DNA of 64,000 bases, from assembly GCA_034422455.1 (NCBI GenBank), contig DAOUJQ010000004.1, positions 1 to 64,000 of the forward strand, read 5' to 3'. This document shows positions 8,495 through 17,853 of this stretch, piece after piece; the first letter of the stretch is position 1, and the number at the start of each line of letters is the position of its first letter. This DNA is from UBA1127 sp034422455. GTDB taxonomy: Bacteria; Chloroflexota; Dehalococcoidia; Lucifugimonadales; UBA1127. The position numbers were made by a program, and so were the translations under genes. Under the pieces are notes generated by a model, which did not search any database, was not told the DNA's origin, and worked only from the letters and a program-made list of their open reading frames with translations.

Positions 8495-8518
8495 GTTCTC
8501 CCTGAGCTTGTCGAAGGG
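8495..8518. repeat. Family B repeat within the suf operon
   Basis: GTTCTCCCTGAGCTTGTCGA plus AGGG lies in the gap between the sufB stop and the sufC start. It may form an RNA hairpin within the transcript. Confidence 0.75.
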
Positions 8519-8536
8519 CTGCCCTCAGAGCGCTGC

Positions 8537-9979
<1,443 letters not shown>

Positions 9980-10007
9980 ATACAGGACCCCTAAGACAGC
10001 AATAGTA

Positions 10008-10020
10008 GACCAATTTGGTC
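10008..10020 (-). promoter_or_regulatory. Palindromic operator candidate upstream of sufB
   Basis: GACCAATTTGGTC is a perfect dyad (6-bp arms, one central base) in an AT-rich patch 29 bases before sufB. On the minus strand it overlaps TTGACC, a possible -35 element; no convincing -10 is seen at standard spacing. The co-encoded Rrf2 protein is the obvious candidate ligand. Confidence 0.5.
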
Positions 10021-10082
10021 AAGAATCTACAGCTAGTGTACGGCGGCGGCGAGAGGGGTGTCAACGTTGGGGCGAGTCGTAG

Positions 10083-10133
10083 CTACAGCCCCTTGACCTC
10101 GCTCACCAGCGCCGTCACGGAGCGACGCTCGCC
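10083..10133 (-). pseudogene. Diverged duplicate of the pntB 3' end
   Basis: Read on the minus strand, this encodes GERRSVTALVSEVKGL and a stop. The real pntB end at 10889-10939 encodes DARRSVTSLVSEVKGL and a stop. The first 29 bases of the two copies are identical and the rest diverges. The copies flank the HEPN/MNT pair, marking it as a unit inserted or recombined behind pntB. Confidence 0.8.
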
Positions 10134-10139
10134 ACCACG

Positions 10140-10556
10140 CTACTCGGTGCCTATGCCGCGCCTTTCCAATTCAGCTGACACGGACTCATAGACGGAACGG
10201 GCCTGAGACACGGCTTCGACCGCGTCCGTATAAGTGGGTTCCTCCCAATCTCCGGGGTACCGGGATTCCACGGCCCATTCTGTCAACTCGGCCAAGTCGG
10301 GATGTGTCTCCCGAACGGCCCAGCCGTCCGGCAGGCTGTTACGAAGGGCATCCAGGTCATGGGTGTAGGGAAAATCGGCCCCCTCTAACACCAGGGCTGC
10401 CTTGAGCGACTTTTCCGCGGCTTGCTGAGCAAGCCAGCAAGCGTGACGCGGTGCAGAGGGAGTGCCTGCGGTCAGCCGCGCCGCCACCTCAAGATCCTCC
10501 CCCGCGTACTGCATCCATCGGAGGGACTCACGCACGGCGGCCTCACGGCCGTTCAT
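10140..10556 (-). CDS. HEPN-domain protein (toxin of a HEPN/MNT pair)
   Basis: A 138-residue protein from ATG 10556 (MNGREAAVRESLRWM). HEPN helical landmarks are the ALRWM-YAGEDLEVA helix, RHACWLAQQAAEKSLKAALV and YTHDLDALRNSL, ending with ESRYPGDWEEPTYTDA, where the R-x4-6-H-type catalytic region normally lies; a His at the expected spacing is not evident. It overlaps the upstream MNT gene by 14 bases. In characterised pairs HEPN is an RNase and MNT neutralises it by nucleotidylating it. The pair is flanked by duplicated pntB ends. Confidence 0.85.
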   Translation of the reverse strand: MNGREAAVRESLRWMQYAGEDLEVAARLTAGTPSAPRHACWLAQQAAEKSLKAALVLEGADFPYTHDLDALRNSLPDGWAVRETHPDLAELTEWAVESRYPGDWEEPTYTDAVEAVSQARSVYESVSAELERRGIGTE

Positions 10557-10860
10557 ATAACACCGTCCCTTCACGGAGGGCGGCGTGGAGCACTGTTCCG
10601 ACGACGTGCCCACGACTGGCAATGTCGTCTGGCGTCGCCACCACTATGTCCTTGCTGACCGGAAGGTCGCCCAGCGCCCGCCGAATGTCGACGGCTGCCC
10701 GCCGCTTATCCGTCACATCGCCCATGACAATGAGCAAGTCCACGTCGCTTCCGCCAGTCGCCTCGCCTCGCGCTCGGGATCCGAACAGGACGACGCGCGT
10801 CGGCGCGAACCGCCCGACGATGCGCTCAACCATCGTCGAAATAATGGCATCTGTTGTCAT
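10543..10860 (-). CDS. MNT-domain minimal nucleotidyltransferase (antitoxin)
   Basis: A 105-residue protein with the polymerase-beta nucleotidyltransferase motif GSRARGEATGGSDVDLLIV (G-S-x10-D-x-D, residues ~27-45) and the downstream KDIVVATPDDI strand. It is the first gene of the pair and overlaps the HEPN gene by 14 bases. Known MNT antitoxins add AMP to their HEPN partner. The start ATG at 10860 is the only good one. It lies 28 bases beyond the pntB stop, on the same strand. Confidence 0.88.
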   Translation of the reverse strand: MTTDAIISTMVERIVGRFAPTRVVLFGSRARGEATGGSDVDLLIVMGDVTDKRRAAVDIRRALGDLPVSKDIVVATPDDIASRGHVVGTVLHAALREGTVLYERP

Positions 10861-10888
10861 CGCGTGACCTCTGGTTTGCCTGCCGTCC

Positions 10889-12289
10889 CTACAGCCCCTT
10901 GACCTCGCTCACCAGCGACGTCACCGACCGCCGCGCGTCGCCGAAGAGCATGCGTGTGTTGTCCTTGAAGAACAGGTCGTTGTCGATGCCCGCAAAGCCC
11001 GGGCTCATGCTGCGCTTCAAGACAATCACGTGCTGCGCCTGGTCGACGTTCAGGATGGGCATGCCGTAGACGGGGCTGTCCGGCTGGTCGCGCGCTGCCG
11101 GGTTCGTCACGTCGTTCGCGCCGATGACCACCGCCACGTCCGTGTTGCGGAAGTCGTCGTTGATCTCGTCGAGGTCGTACAGCTCGTCGTACGGCACGTT
11201 CGCCTCGGCCAGCAGCACGTTCATGTGGCCGGGCATCCGCCCCGCGACGGGGTGGATGGCGTACTTCACGCGCACGCCCCTGCCCTCCAGCAGGTCCGCC
11301 AGCTCCCGAACCTGGTGCTGCGCCTGCGCCACCGCGAGGCCGTAGCCCGGCACGAAGATGACCGAGCGGGCGTAGGCCAGCATGACGGCGGCGTCCTCGG
11401 CCTGCACCGAGCGCGCTGTGCGTGTCTCCACGGCAACCGGCCCGCCCGCCGTCGCCGCGCCGAATGCGCCGAAGACGACGTTGGCCAGCGAGCGGTTCAT
11501 CGCCTTCGTCATGATGTTCGTCAGGATCAGGCCCGCCGCGCCCACCAGCGCTCCGCTGACGATGAGCGCGAGGTTGCCCAGCGCGAAGCCCGCCGAGGCC
11601 GCAGCCACGCCGGAGTAGGAGTTCAGCAGCGAGATGACGACCGGCATGTCCGCGCCGCCGATGGGGATGACCAGCTGGATGCCCAGGATGAGGCTCGTCG
11701 CCACCAGCGCATAGAAGACGTACTCGTTGAAGTCGAACGCGACCAAGTAGACGACCATGCCGACCACGGCCAGGAACATGATCCCGCTGACGATGTTCTG
11801 CAGCGGGTACGTGATCGGCCGCCCGGTCATCAGGTCCTGCAGCTTGGAGAAGGCGATCAAACTGCCCGTCAGGGTCACGAAGCCGATGAGGACGCCGAGC
11901 ATTATGGTGAGCTCGACGTGGAACGGCACCGTCGAGGCGGCGTCCGTGATGCGCACGAACTCGGACACGGCGATGACCGCCGACGCGCCGCCGCCCAGGC
12001 CGTTGAAGATGGCCACCATCTGCGGCATCGCCGTCATCTTGATCGTGCGGGCCAGCACCGCGCCGATGACCGCGCCGATGGCAATGCCGACGGCGATCAT
12101 CTCGTAGTTCAGGACCTCTTCGTTGATCAGCGTGACGACGATGGCGATGAACATGCCCAGCGCCGCGAGGAAGTTGCCGCGCCGCGCCGTCGCCGGGGAG
12201 CCGAGCAGCTTGATCCCGAAGATGAACAGCGCCGCCGACGCCAGGTAGACGTACTGGATGAGGAGGTCGATGCCCTCGAAGAGCTCCAT
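10889..12289 (-). CDS. pntB: NAD(P) transhydrogenase beta subunit PntB
   Basis: A 466-residue membrane subunit starting MELFEGIDLLIQYVYLASA. The N-terminal half has about eight hydrophobic segments (for example NFLAALGMFIAIVVTLI and GFALGNLALIVSGALVG). The C-terminal domain III binds NADP(H): VIFVPGYGLAVAQAQHQV, then VAVVIGANDVTNPAAR. The upstream open frame to 12775 is a shadow of pntA2. The start overlaps the pntA2 stop by one base (TAATG). It couples proton movement to hydride transfer from NADH to NADP+. Confidence 0.95.
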   Translation of the reverse strand: MELFEGIDLLIQYVYLASAALFIFGIKLLGSPATARRGNFLAALGMFIAIVVTLINEEVLNYEMIAVGIAIGAVIGAVLARTIKMTAMPQMVAIFNGLGGGASAVIAVSEFVRITDAASTVPFHVELTIMLGVLIGFVTLTGSLIAFSKLQDLMTGRPITYPLQNIVSGIMFLAVVGMVVYLVAFDFNEYVFYALVATSLILGIQLVIPIGGADMPVVISLLNSYSGVAAASAGFALGNLALIVSGALVGAAGLILTNIMTKAMNRSLANVVFGAFGAATAGGPVAVETRTARSVQAEDAAVMLAYARSVIFVPGYGLAVAQAQHQVRELADLLEGRGVRVKYAIHPVAGRMPGHMNVLLAEANVPYDELYDLDEINDDFRNTDVAVVIGANDVTNPAARDQPDSPVYGMPILNVDQAQHVIVLKRSMSPGFAGIDNDLFFKDNTRMLFGDARRSVTSLVSEVKGL

Positions 12290-12603
12290 TATGCCCCCTC
12301 GCCTGGCCTGCGGCGGAACATCTGCAGCATCCGGTCCGTCACCATGAAGCCACCCACAACGTTGATGGTCGCGAGCACCAGCGCCACGAAGCCCATCACC
12401 ACCGCCAGGTTGGCGTCCCGCGGGCCCACGACGATCATCGCGCCGATGATGGTGATGCCGGAGATCGCGTTGGCGCCGGACATGAGCGGGGTATGCAGCG
12501 TGGGCGGCACCTTCGTTATCAACTCGAACCCCACGAAGATCGCCAGCACAAAGATGTACAACGCTATGACCAGGGGTACTCCGACTATCGCCGCTTCCGC
12601 CAT
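12289..12603 (-). CDS. NAD(P) transhydrogenase small membrane subunit PntA2
   Basis: A 104-residue protein with three hydrophobic segments (VPLVIALYIFVLAIFVGFEL, ISGITIIGAMIVVG, VVMGFVALVLATINVVGGFM) and the LHTPLMSGANAISG loop typical of PntAb/PntA2. It supplies the membrane helices that are fused to alpha in two-subunit enzymes. Gene order alpha1-alpha2-beta identifies the three-subunit type. Confidence 0.93.
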   Translation of the reverse strand: MAEAAIVGVPLVIALYIFVLAIFVGFELITKVPPTLHTPLMSGANAISGITIIGAMIVVGPRDANLAVVMGFVALVLATINVVGGFMVTDRMLQMFRRRPGEGA

Positions 12604-12668
12604 CTCCGTTCCTTCCGTTCGCCCTTCGATTTCTCTCAGGACGGACCGATCTTTCTGCCTGGCAGTGC

Positions 12669-13823
12669 CTAACTCTGCGACAAGAGCGCCAGGGTTGGCT
12701 CATGCACAACCTTGCCGCCGTAGGTGATGCAGCAGTCCTTGGTGATGGTGTCTTCCCAGTCGAGCTGCAGCTCACCGTCGCGGACCAGGTGCTGCAGCAG
12801 GGTGAGCATGTTCCGCGAGTACATCTGGCTGGAGACCACCGGCGCCGACGAGGGCACGTCCAGCGGCCCGATGATGGTGACGCCGTTCTCGACGACCGTC
12901 TCGCCGGGCTTGGTCAGCTCGCAGTTGCCGCCCGTCTCCGCGGCAAGGTCCACGATGACCGCGCCGGGCCGCATGTCCTTGACCATCGCCGCCGTAACCA
13001 GGGTTGGCGCCGGTTGGCCCGGTATGGCCGCGGTGGAGATGATGAAGTCCGACGTCCGCGCGTGCTTGTGGATGAGGTCCTGCTCGAGGTTCTGGGCCTC
13101 TTCGTTCAGCTGCTTTGCGTAGCCGCCCTCGTCCTCGATCTCCTCCGTGTGGACCGCCTCCTCGATGAACGTCGCGCCAAGGCTCTCGACCTGCTCCTTC
13201 ACCACGGGACGCACGTCGAAGGCGGCGACAACGGCGCCCAGCCGCCGCGCCGTCGCGATTGCCTGGAGGCCCGCGACGCCCGCGCCCAGCACCAGGCCCT
13301 TGGCCGGCGGCGTCGTGCCCGCGGCCGTTACCATCATCGGCAGGTAGATACCGAGGGCCTCGGCGGCCATGATGGCGGCCTTGTACCCGGCGATGGAGCT
13401 CATGGAGCTCAGTGCATCCATCGACTGCGCCCGCGCGATGCGGGGCACGGCGTCCATGCTGAAGCTGACGACGCCGCGCTCACCTAGGTCCCGCGCCAGC
13501 TCGGGGTAGTACAGCGGTTGCAGCAGGGAGATGAACAGGGTGCCTTCTCTGAGCAGCGAGGTCTCGGCGGGGTCGGACTCGTCTCCGTGGGTGGGGCGCT
13601 GCACCTTCACGACCGCGTCGGCGGTGGAGTAGACCGACGCGCCGTCGGGCACGATTGATGCGCCCGCGTTCCGGTACGCGGCGTCGGAGAAATGGGCGCT
13701 CTCCCCGGCGCCCTCCTGGACGATGACCTCCATGCCCGCGGCCGCCAGTTTGGCCACCGACTCCGGCACCAGGGCCACACGCCGCTCGTTGAGCCGGACT
13801 TCCTTGGGGACGCCTACTTTCAT
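12669..13823 (-). CDS. NAD(P) transhydrogenase alpha subunit PntA1
   Basis: A 384-residue soluble NAD(H)-binding subunit of the alanine-dehydrogenase fold. It starts MKVGVPKEVRLNERRVALVP, carries PPAKGLVLGAGVAGLQAIAT (Rossmann glycines, around residues 173-190) and DFIISTAAIPGQPAPTLV, and stops before the membrane segment found in fused PntA proteins. It is the first gene of the pntA1-pntA2-pntB operon and is divergent from the MFS gene at 14064. The enzyme regenerates NADPH at the membrane. Confidence 0.94.
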   Translation of the reverse strand: MKVGVPKEVRLNERRVALVPESVAKLAAAGMEVIVQEGAGESAHFSDAAYRNAGASIVPDGASVYSTADAVVKVQRPTHGDESDPAETSLLREGTLFISLLQPLYYPELARDLGERGVVSFSMDAVPRIARAQSMDALSSMSSIAGYKAAIMAAEALGIYLPMMVTAAGTTPPAKGLVLGAGVAGLQAIATARRLGAVVAAFDVRPVVKEQVESLGATFIEEAVHTEEIEDEGGYAKQLNEEAQNLEQDLIHKHARTSDFIISTAAIPGQPAPTLVTAAMVKDMRPGAVIVDLAAETGGNCELTKPGETVVENGVTIIGPLDVPSSAPVVSSQMYSRNMLTLLQHLVRDGELQLDWEDTITKDCCITYGGKVVHEPTLALLSQS

Positions 13824-14063
13824 CTAGCTCCCTTGTCGCGCCGAACACGGCCCAGCGCGTGGGGTAAAGCGCAATCCGAACGGGCATATTCTAGCCAATT
13901 CCCCATCGCATGTGAAGCGTTGCACAAGCGGCCGACATTGACAGCGAAAAGAGGCAACCCGTACTCTGGGCCTTTGGGCCAAGCCCCAGAGACCCGCTGT
14001 TCAGGACGGCCCGCCCGCCTTGCCCGGCAACGGCCTCCAACCACGGCGCCAGAAAGTCGGCGG

Positions 14064-15425
14064 ATGATCACCGCACCGGATACGCAGAAGCGCCCTCGGA
14101 TTTTCTATGGCTGGTACATCGTTGCCGCCAGCTTCACGTGCAACGTCTTCACCTCCGGCGCCTACTGGCAGGGGTTCCAGGTCTTCTTCCTCCCCATCCT
14201 CCGCGAGTTCGGCTGGACCCGCGCAGCCCTCTCCGGCGCCTTCGCACTCCGCCAGATAGAGACCGGCGCCTTCGCGCCGATCCTGGGAGTTGCGGTGGAC
14301 CGGATCGGCCCCAAGCCCGTCATCATGACCGGCGCCGTCCTCCTGGGAGTCGGCATGGTCCTCATCTCATACACCTTCTCCATCTGGAGCTTCTACCTCT
14401 TCTTCATGGTCGCCTCCGTCGGGGCCAGCGGAACGTCGCACGCCCTCGGGTGGACCGTCGTCATCGTGCGATGGTTCCGCCGGCTCCGGGGCACCGCCCT
14501 TGGCATCGGCGTCTCCGGGCCGATCCTCACCGGCGCCATCCTGTTCGTGTTGGCGTGGTTGGTCGGCGAGGTCGGCTGGAGGTGGACCATCAGGGGCACA
14601 GGCGTCGCCCTCATGCTCATCATATTCCCGCTGGCCATGCTCATCCGCATGAACCCCCAGGCGCACGGCTGGCTGCCCGACGGCGACCGTCCTCGCCCCG
14701 TGGGAGGGTCGAGCGAACGGCCGCAGGACCCGGAGGAGGAGCGCCAGGCCCGCCGCGCCCATCGCGCCGCGTTGGAGGACGACCAGGGCGTGACCGCCGG
14801 CGTGGCCCTGCGGTCGCGGGAGTTCTGGACGGCCTCCAGTGTGTTCATGGCCATGTTCCTCGGCACAAGCGCGTTGCAGGTGCACCAGGTGCCCCTCTTC
14901 GAGAGCAAGGGCTTCACCACCGCCGAGGCCGCGGTCACCGTGACGCTGGTCTTCCTTGCCAGCGGCGTCGGCCGCATCGGCGCGGGGTTCCTGGCCGACC
15001 TCCTGGAGGTCCGCTACGTCCTGGCGCTCATGGTCGCCATGCAGGCCCTCTCCTGGCTCTACCTCGCCGTCTATGGCTCCACGGCGCTGTGGGCCTCCCT
15101 GCCCTTCACCGTCTTCTACGGCGTTTCATTCGGCGCGATGGTCTCCGTGAGGCCCGTGCTGCTGGCGCAGCTGTTCGGTACGCGGGCGCTCGGCTCCCTC
15201 GCCGGCATGCTGCAGGCGACGGCCCTGGCGTCCGGCACCGTTGGACCGGTGTATATGGGTTGGATTTTCGACATCAATCAGTCGTACGATGTGGCTGTCT
15301 TTACCTTCATCGTCACCACGGCCGTCGGTCTGCCGATGGCGTGGGCCATCCGCCCCACCGGCTCCCCTGCGGAGCGGCGTCGGCGCGCGCGGCGGCTGGG
15401 AGCGAGAATGCGAGGTTCGTCATGA
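14064..15425 (+). CDS. MFS transporter
   Basis: A 453-residue major facilitator from ATG 14064 (MITAPDTQKRPRIFYGWYIV). The FYGWYIVAASFTCNVFTSG start and about twelve hydrophobic segments resemble monocarboxylate/oxalate-formate-type carriers. The GWLPDGDRPRPVGGSSERPQ-to-EDDQGVTAG stretch is the cytosolic central loop. The longer open frame upstream is antisense to pntA1 and is not used. The stop overlaps the MOSC start (ATGA), so the two genes are coupled. Substrate unknown. Confidence 0.9.
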   Translation: MITAPDTQKRPRIFYGWYIVAASFTCNVFTSGAYWQGFQVFFLPILREFGWTRAALSGAFALRQIETGAFAPILGVAVDRIGPKPVIMTGAVLLGVGMVLISYTFSIWSFYLFFMVASVGASGTSHALGWTVVIVRWFRRLRGTALGIGVSGPILTGAILFVLAWLVGEVGWRWTIRGTGVALMLIIFPLAMLIRMNPQAHGWLPDGDRPRPVGGSSERPQDPEEERQARRAHRAALEDDQGVTAGVALRSREFWTASSVFMAMFLGTSALQVHQVPLFESKGFTTAEAAVTVTLVFLASGVGRIGAGFLADLLEVRYVLALMVAMQALSWLYLAVYGSTALWASLPFTVFYGVSFGAMVSVRPVLLAQLFGTRALGSLAGMLQATALASGTVGPVYMGWIFDINQSYDVAVFTFIVTTAVGLPMAWAIRPTGSPAERRRRARRLGARMRGSS

Positions 15426-15931
15426 GCGGAAGGGTCATCCAGGTCAATCGCAAAGGCGACACACCCGGCGAGCACGGCCTGCCCAAGCATCCCGTCGACG
15501 CCGTCCGCGTCACCGTGCACGGGCTGGAGGGCGACTTCAACCGCTTTCGGCATGACATGCGCGGCAACGACCCCGGCCGCGCCGTCATGCTCATGCCCAT
15601 CGAGATGCTGCGCGAGCTGAACGCCGAGGGCTGGCCCGTGCAGCCCGGCGACATGGGCGAGAACATCACGTCCGAGGGTATCCCCTACGACGACTTCCGC
15701 ATCGGCGAGCAGTACCAGGTGGGCGAGGCGGTCATCGAGATCGCCGAGCCCTGCGTCGCCTGCATGAACCTCGCGTCGTTGCCCTTCATCGGCGAGGAGC
15801 GGGGGCCCGCCTTCATCCGCACGCTGACCCACATGGACGGCGGCACGCTGTTCAACCGCCGCGGCTGGTACGCTGCCGTCGTCCGCGAGGGCACGGTCTC
15901 CCCCGGCGACGCCATCACCCCGATAACCTAG
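15422..15931 (+). CDS. MOSC-domain protein
   Basis: A 169-residue MOSC domain protein (molybdenum cofactor sulfurase C-terminal-like). Features: VIQVNRKGDTPGEHGLPKHP, GDFNRFRHDMRGNDPGRAVM, GDMGENITSEGIPYDDFRIG and the conserved Cys in EPCVACMNL. MOSC proteins handle sulfur or nitrogen carried on molybdenum cofactor or related pterins. The ATG at 15422 overlaps the MFS stop. No molybdenum enzyme is nearby. The longer open frame from 14138 is an MFS shadow. Confidence 0.9.
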   Translation: MSGRVIQVNRKGDTPGEHGLPKHPVDAVRVTVHGLEGDFNRFRHDMRGNDPGRAVMLMPIEMLRELNAEGWPVQPGDMGENITSEGIPYDDFRIGEQYQVGEAVIEIAEPCVACMNLASLPFIGEERGPAFIRTLTHMDGGTLFNRRGWYAAVVREGTVSPGDAITPIT

Positions 15932-15999
15932 CACCTTCCCCCGCTGGCGGAGGAGAGCCCGCCCCGTACTTGATACGGGTTGGGATGGGGGTGCCCCCC

Positions 16000-16020
16000 G
16001 TTCGCCCTGAGCTTATCAAA
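16000..16020. repeat. Family B repeat copy cut by the transposon
   Basis: GTTCGCCCTGAGCTTATCAA plus A is a family B unit whose continuation (AAGG) is found on the other side of the transposon at 18908-18911. Its last 8 bases, TTATCAAA (16013-16020), are the left copy of the target duplication; the right copy is 18902-18909. Confidence 0.85.
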
Positions 16021-16045
16021 GGGACTTATATCGAATGCTACACAG
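16021..16045. repeat. Left terminal inverted repeat of the transposon
   Basis: 25 bases matching the reverse complement of 18877-18901 at 24 positions; the only difference is base 5 (C versus G). Confidence 0.95.
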
Positions 16046-16047
16046 GG

Positions 16048-16314
16048 CTACGAAGAACGCTGCATCTCAGCAAAGACTCCCTCAAACAATCGCAGAAGCT
16101 CATCAAGAGTATTCTGCACAGGACGTGGCGAGCCTGTGTTTTGTAGTAGGGGCGCTAAGACTCGCGGAAAGTCGTCTAGGGTCCGCTCCGGTTCCGGTAT
16201 TTGATGGAAGCGTTTTACCGCCAATGCCAGAGCGTACATGAAGCCCTGCGAGGATGCTTGGGAAACTTGGCGTGGGTCGTTGGGGTCAAAGTCTGCCCTA
16301 TACCCCTGTGTCAT
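16048..16314 (-). CDS. 88-residue transposon-borne protein, unknown
   Basis: Third gene of the transposase operon; it overlaps the end of the 57-residue gene by 17 bases. It is mainly alpha-helical and acidic (RTLDDFPRVLAPLL, NTLDELLRLFEGVFAEMQRS), with no membrane segment. It stops just inside the left inverted repeat. No family is recognised. Position and coupling suggest a transposition accessory or regulator. Confidence 0.6.
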   Translation of the reverse strand: MTQGYRADFDPNDPRQVSQASSQGFMYALALAVKRFHQIPEPERTLDDFPRVLAPLLQNTGSPRPVQNTLDELLRLFEGVFAEMQRSS

Positions 16315-16471
16315 GGCGTTCTCCTTCGCATTCCTTGTCCTTCTTCAAGTATTCCCATTCATGGTCTTTCGGTAGCCGAAGCAACGCATCGGCAATCTCT
16401 TCCGGACTGGCATCGATGCGCTCAGGCATCGGCTTGGGCGGTCGTCCGATAGGCTTCTTCTTCCGTGCCAT
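16298..16471 (-). CDS. 57-residue AT-hook-like protein
   Basis: Starts at ATG 16471, 10 bases after the transposase stop, preceded by GGGGAG. The N-terminus MARKKKPIGRPPKPMPERID contains an AT-hook-like core (GRP flanked by basic residues), followed by an acidic helix (SPEEIADALLRLPKDHEWEY). It may bind the AT-rich ends or targets of the transposon; this is inference. Confidence 0.65.
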   Translation of the reverse strand: MARKKKPIGRPPKPMPERIDASPEEIADALLRLPKDHEWEYLKKDKECEGERHDTGV

Positions 16472-16481
16472 TGCGCTCCCC

Positions 16482-17462
16482 TCATTCAAGCGGTAACACC
16501 TTCGGGTATCTCGTCTCCACAGGCCCGATAAGGTCATTGTACCGCAGTCGCTTGCCCTGCAACTGCCCAACCATCTGCTCCATCTGAACCTCGGTGTCCA
16601 AGGGCCGCACGTTGTTCCTGCCAGCAAACTCACCCGCGTAGCGGTGCAGGTGCTTGGCGCTCATCTTGTGGTACACCCCCTGATACCCCCGCTTGAACAT
16701 GGCCCAAAAGCTCTCAATGCCATTGGTGTGGGCCATGCCTCGGACGTACTCCTTGGCGGTGTGCCCAACCGTCTCATGCCGTCGAGGGAGACCCCGGTAA
16801 CTCAGATGGTCGTCACTGTAGACCATCGCATCTTCCTCGGTGTGCCCCGTCACAAACCCCTGAAGCGTTTCCTTCGTCGTGTCCTGTACCACCTTGACCC
16901 TGACCTTTCCTGTCTTGCGGTCGCGCACCCCCGCCACCGCCGTCTTGCCGACCGTCCCACGACCAGCGTGGAGCTTCTTACTCCCGTGCTTGTTGTACTC
17001 CTCACCGCCGATGTACGTCTCATCGACTTCCACAGGACCGGCAAACTTCTCCGATGCTTCCATGAAGTCAAAGGCTTCCCGCAGGCGGTGGGCCAGGTGC
17101 CACGCGGTCTTCTGCGTCACACGCAGATCGCGGCTCAGCTTCATGCTCGATACACCCTTCAAGTTCGTAGAGTAGAGATAGAAGGCAATGACCCACTTGG
17201 AGAGGGGCAGATTTGAGTCCTGCAACACCGTGCCTGTCTTGGCACTGAAATACTTGCGGCAATCCGAACAGTGGAAGGGCATGGGCTTGCGGCTGGCCCG
17301 TTCCTTGATGTTCAAGCTCCCACAGTGCGGGCAGGCAATACCGTTGGGCCATCGGCGCTCGATGAACCACTTCTCCGCTTCGCGCTCGTCGCCATAGCGT
17401 TCAAATGCCTCAGCAAGGCTAATTCCCTTACGGTAATGCTTCCCTGGCCCGCTCTTGTTCAT
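16482..17462 (-). CDS. IS1595-family (ISXO2-like) DDE transposase
   Basis: A 326-residue protein. An N-terminal zinc ribbon (CPHCGS near residue 44, CSDC near residue 64) precedes a helix-turn-helix-like region. The ISXO2-like catalytic domain has VEVDETYIGGEE (first Asp), MVYSDDHLSY (second Asp) and HTNGIESFWAMFKRGYQG (N/E position), then YHKMSAKHLHRYAGEFAGRN. The frame is intact and full length. It is the first gene of a minus-strand operon with two small genes. Confidence 0.95.
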   Translation of the reverse strand: MNKSGPGKHYRKGISLAEAFERYGDEREAEKWFIERRWPNGIACPHCGSLNIKERASRKPMPFHCSDCRKYFSAKTGTVLQDSNLPLSKWVIAFYLYSTNLKGVSSMKLSRDLRVTQKTAWHLAHRLREAFDFMEASEKFAGPVEVDETYIGGEEYNKHGSKKLHAGRGTVGKTAVAGVRDRKTGKVRVKVVQDTTKETLQGFVTGHTEEDAMVYSDDHLSYRGLPRRHETVGHTAKEYVRGMAHTNGIESFWAMFKRGYQGVYHKMSAKHLHRYAGEFAGRNNVRPLDTEVQMEQMVGQLQGKRLRYNDLIGPVETRYPKVLPLE

Positions 17463-17597
17463 AAGCCCTCCCTATTTATCTTTTGGTACTATTCTACACC
17501 ATGTTAAGGTATTTGTCAAGGGATTTTGCATCAGCCTTGTATCTACCAATGACAACACCCCTGGGAAATTACGCCCAAGGGTGCTATCATTTGCAAC

Positions 17598-17683
17598 GGA
17601 GACGTGGCTGAGTGGTTGAAAGCACCCGATTGAAAATCGGGTAGAGCCACTGGTTCTCGCGGGTCCGAATCCCGTCGTCTCCG
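17598..17683 (+). tRNA. Class II (Ser-type) tRNA-like gene with Phe anticodon GAA
   Basis: Perfect 7-bp acceptor stem (GGAGACG/CGTCTCC), discriminator G, D arm GCT...AGC, anticodon stem CCCGA/TCGGG with loop TTGAAAA, long variable arm (17642-17658) and a 5-bp T stem. G73 and the long arm are seryl-tRNA synthetase identity features, yet bases 34-36 read GAA (Phe UUC/UUU). The T loop is TCCGAAT, with C in place of the near-invariant U55. CCA is not encoded (GCCG follows). It is transposon cargo and may be a mistranslating tRNA or a decaying copy. Confidence 0.8.
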
Positions 17684-17693
17684 CCGATATTGA

Positions 17694-17769
17694 GTCCGGG
17701 CAGAGAAGCGGTCAACCCACCTAGCGGTGAACTAGGGTTTCGCGGGTTCAAACTCCGCCCCTGACTCCA
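17694..17769 (+). tRNA. Class I tRNA-like gene, anticodon GTG, G at position 33
   Basis: Acceptor GTCCGGG/CCCTGAC with one C-T mismatch and encoded CCA; anticodon stem CCTAG/CTAGG; T arm GCGGG-TTCAAAC-TCCGC; variable loop GTTTC. The anticodon loop CGGTGAA gives GTG (His), but U33 is replaced by G and U8 by C, and the D stem has only 2 of 3 pairs. It lies 10 bases after the class II gene. Decoding ability is doubtful; it could be a decayed or tRNA-mimic gene. Confidence 0.55.
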
Positions 17770-17853
17770 TCTGGACCTTACCGCAGGGTCGCCACGGTGT
17801 CTATAGCATACCCCCATTATTGACAGGGTTCCCCCCTCCCTGTAGGTTGTCCC

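Noticed and set aside
12290..12775. N-terminal extension of PntB to 628 residues
   Set aside because: The extension is the out-of-frame reading of pntA2; the true start overlaps the pntA2 stop at 12289.
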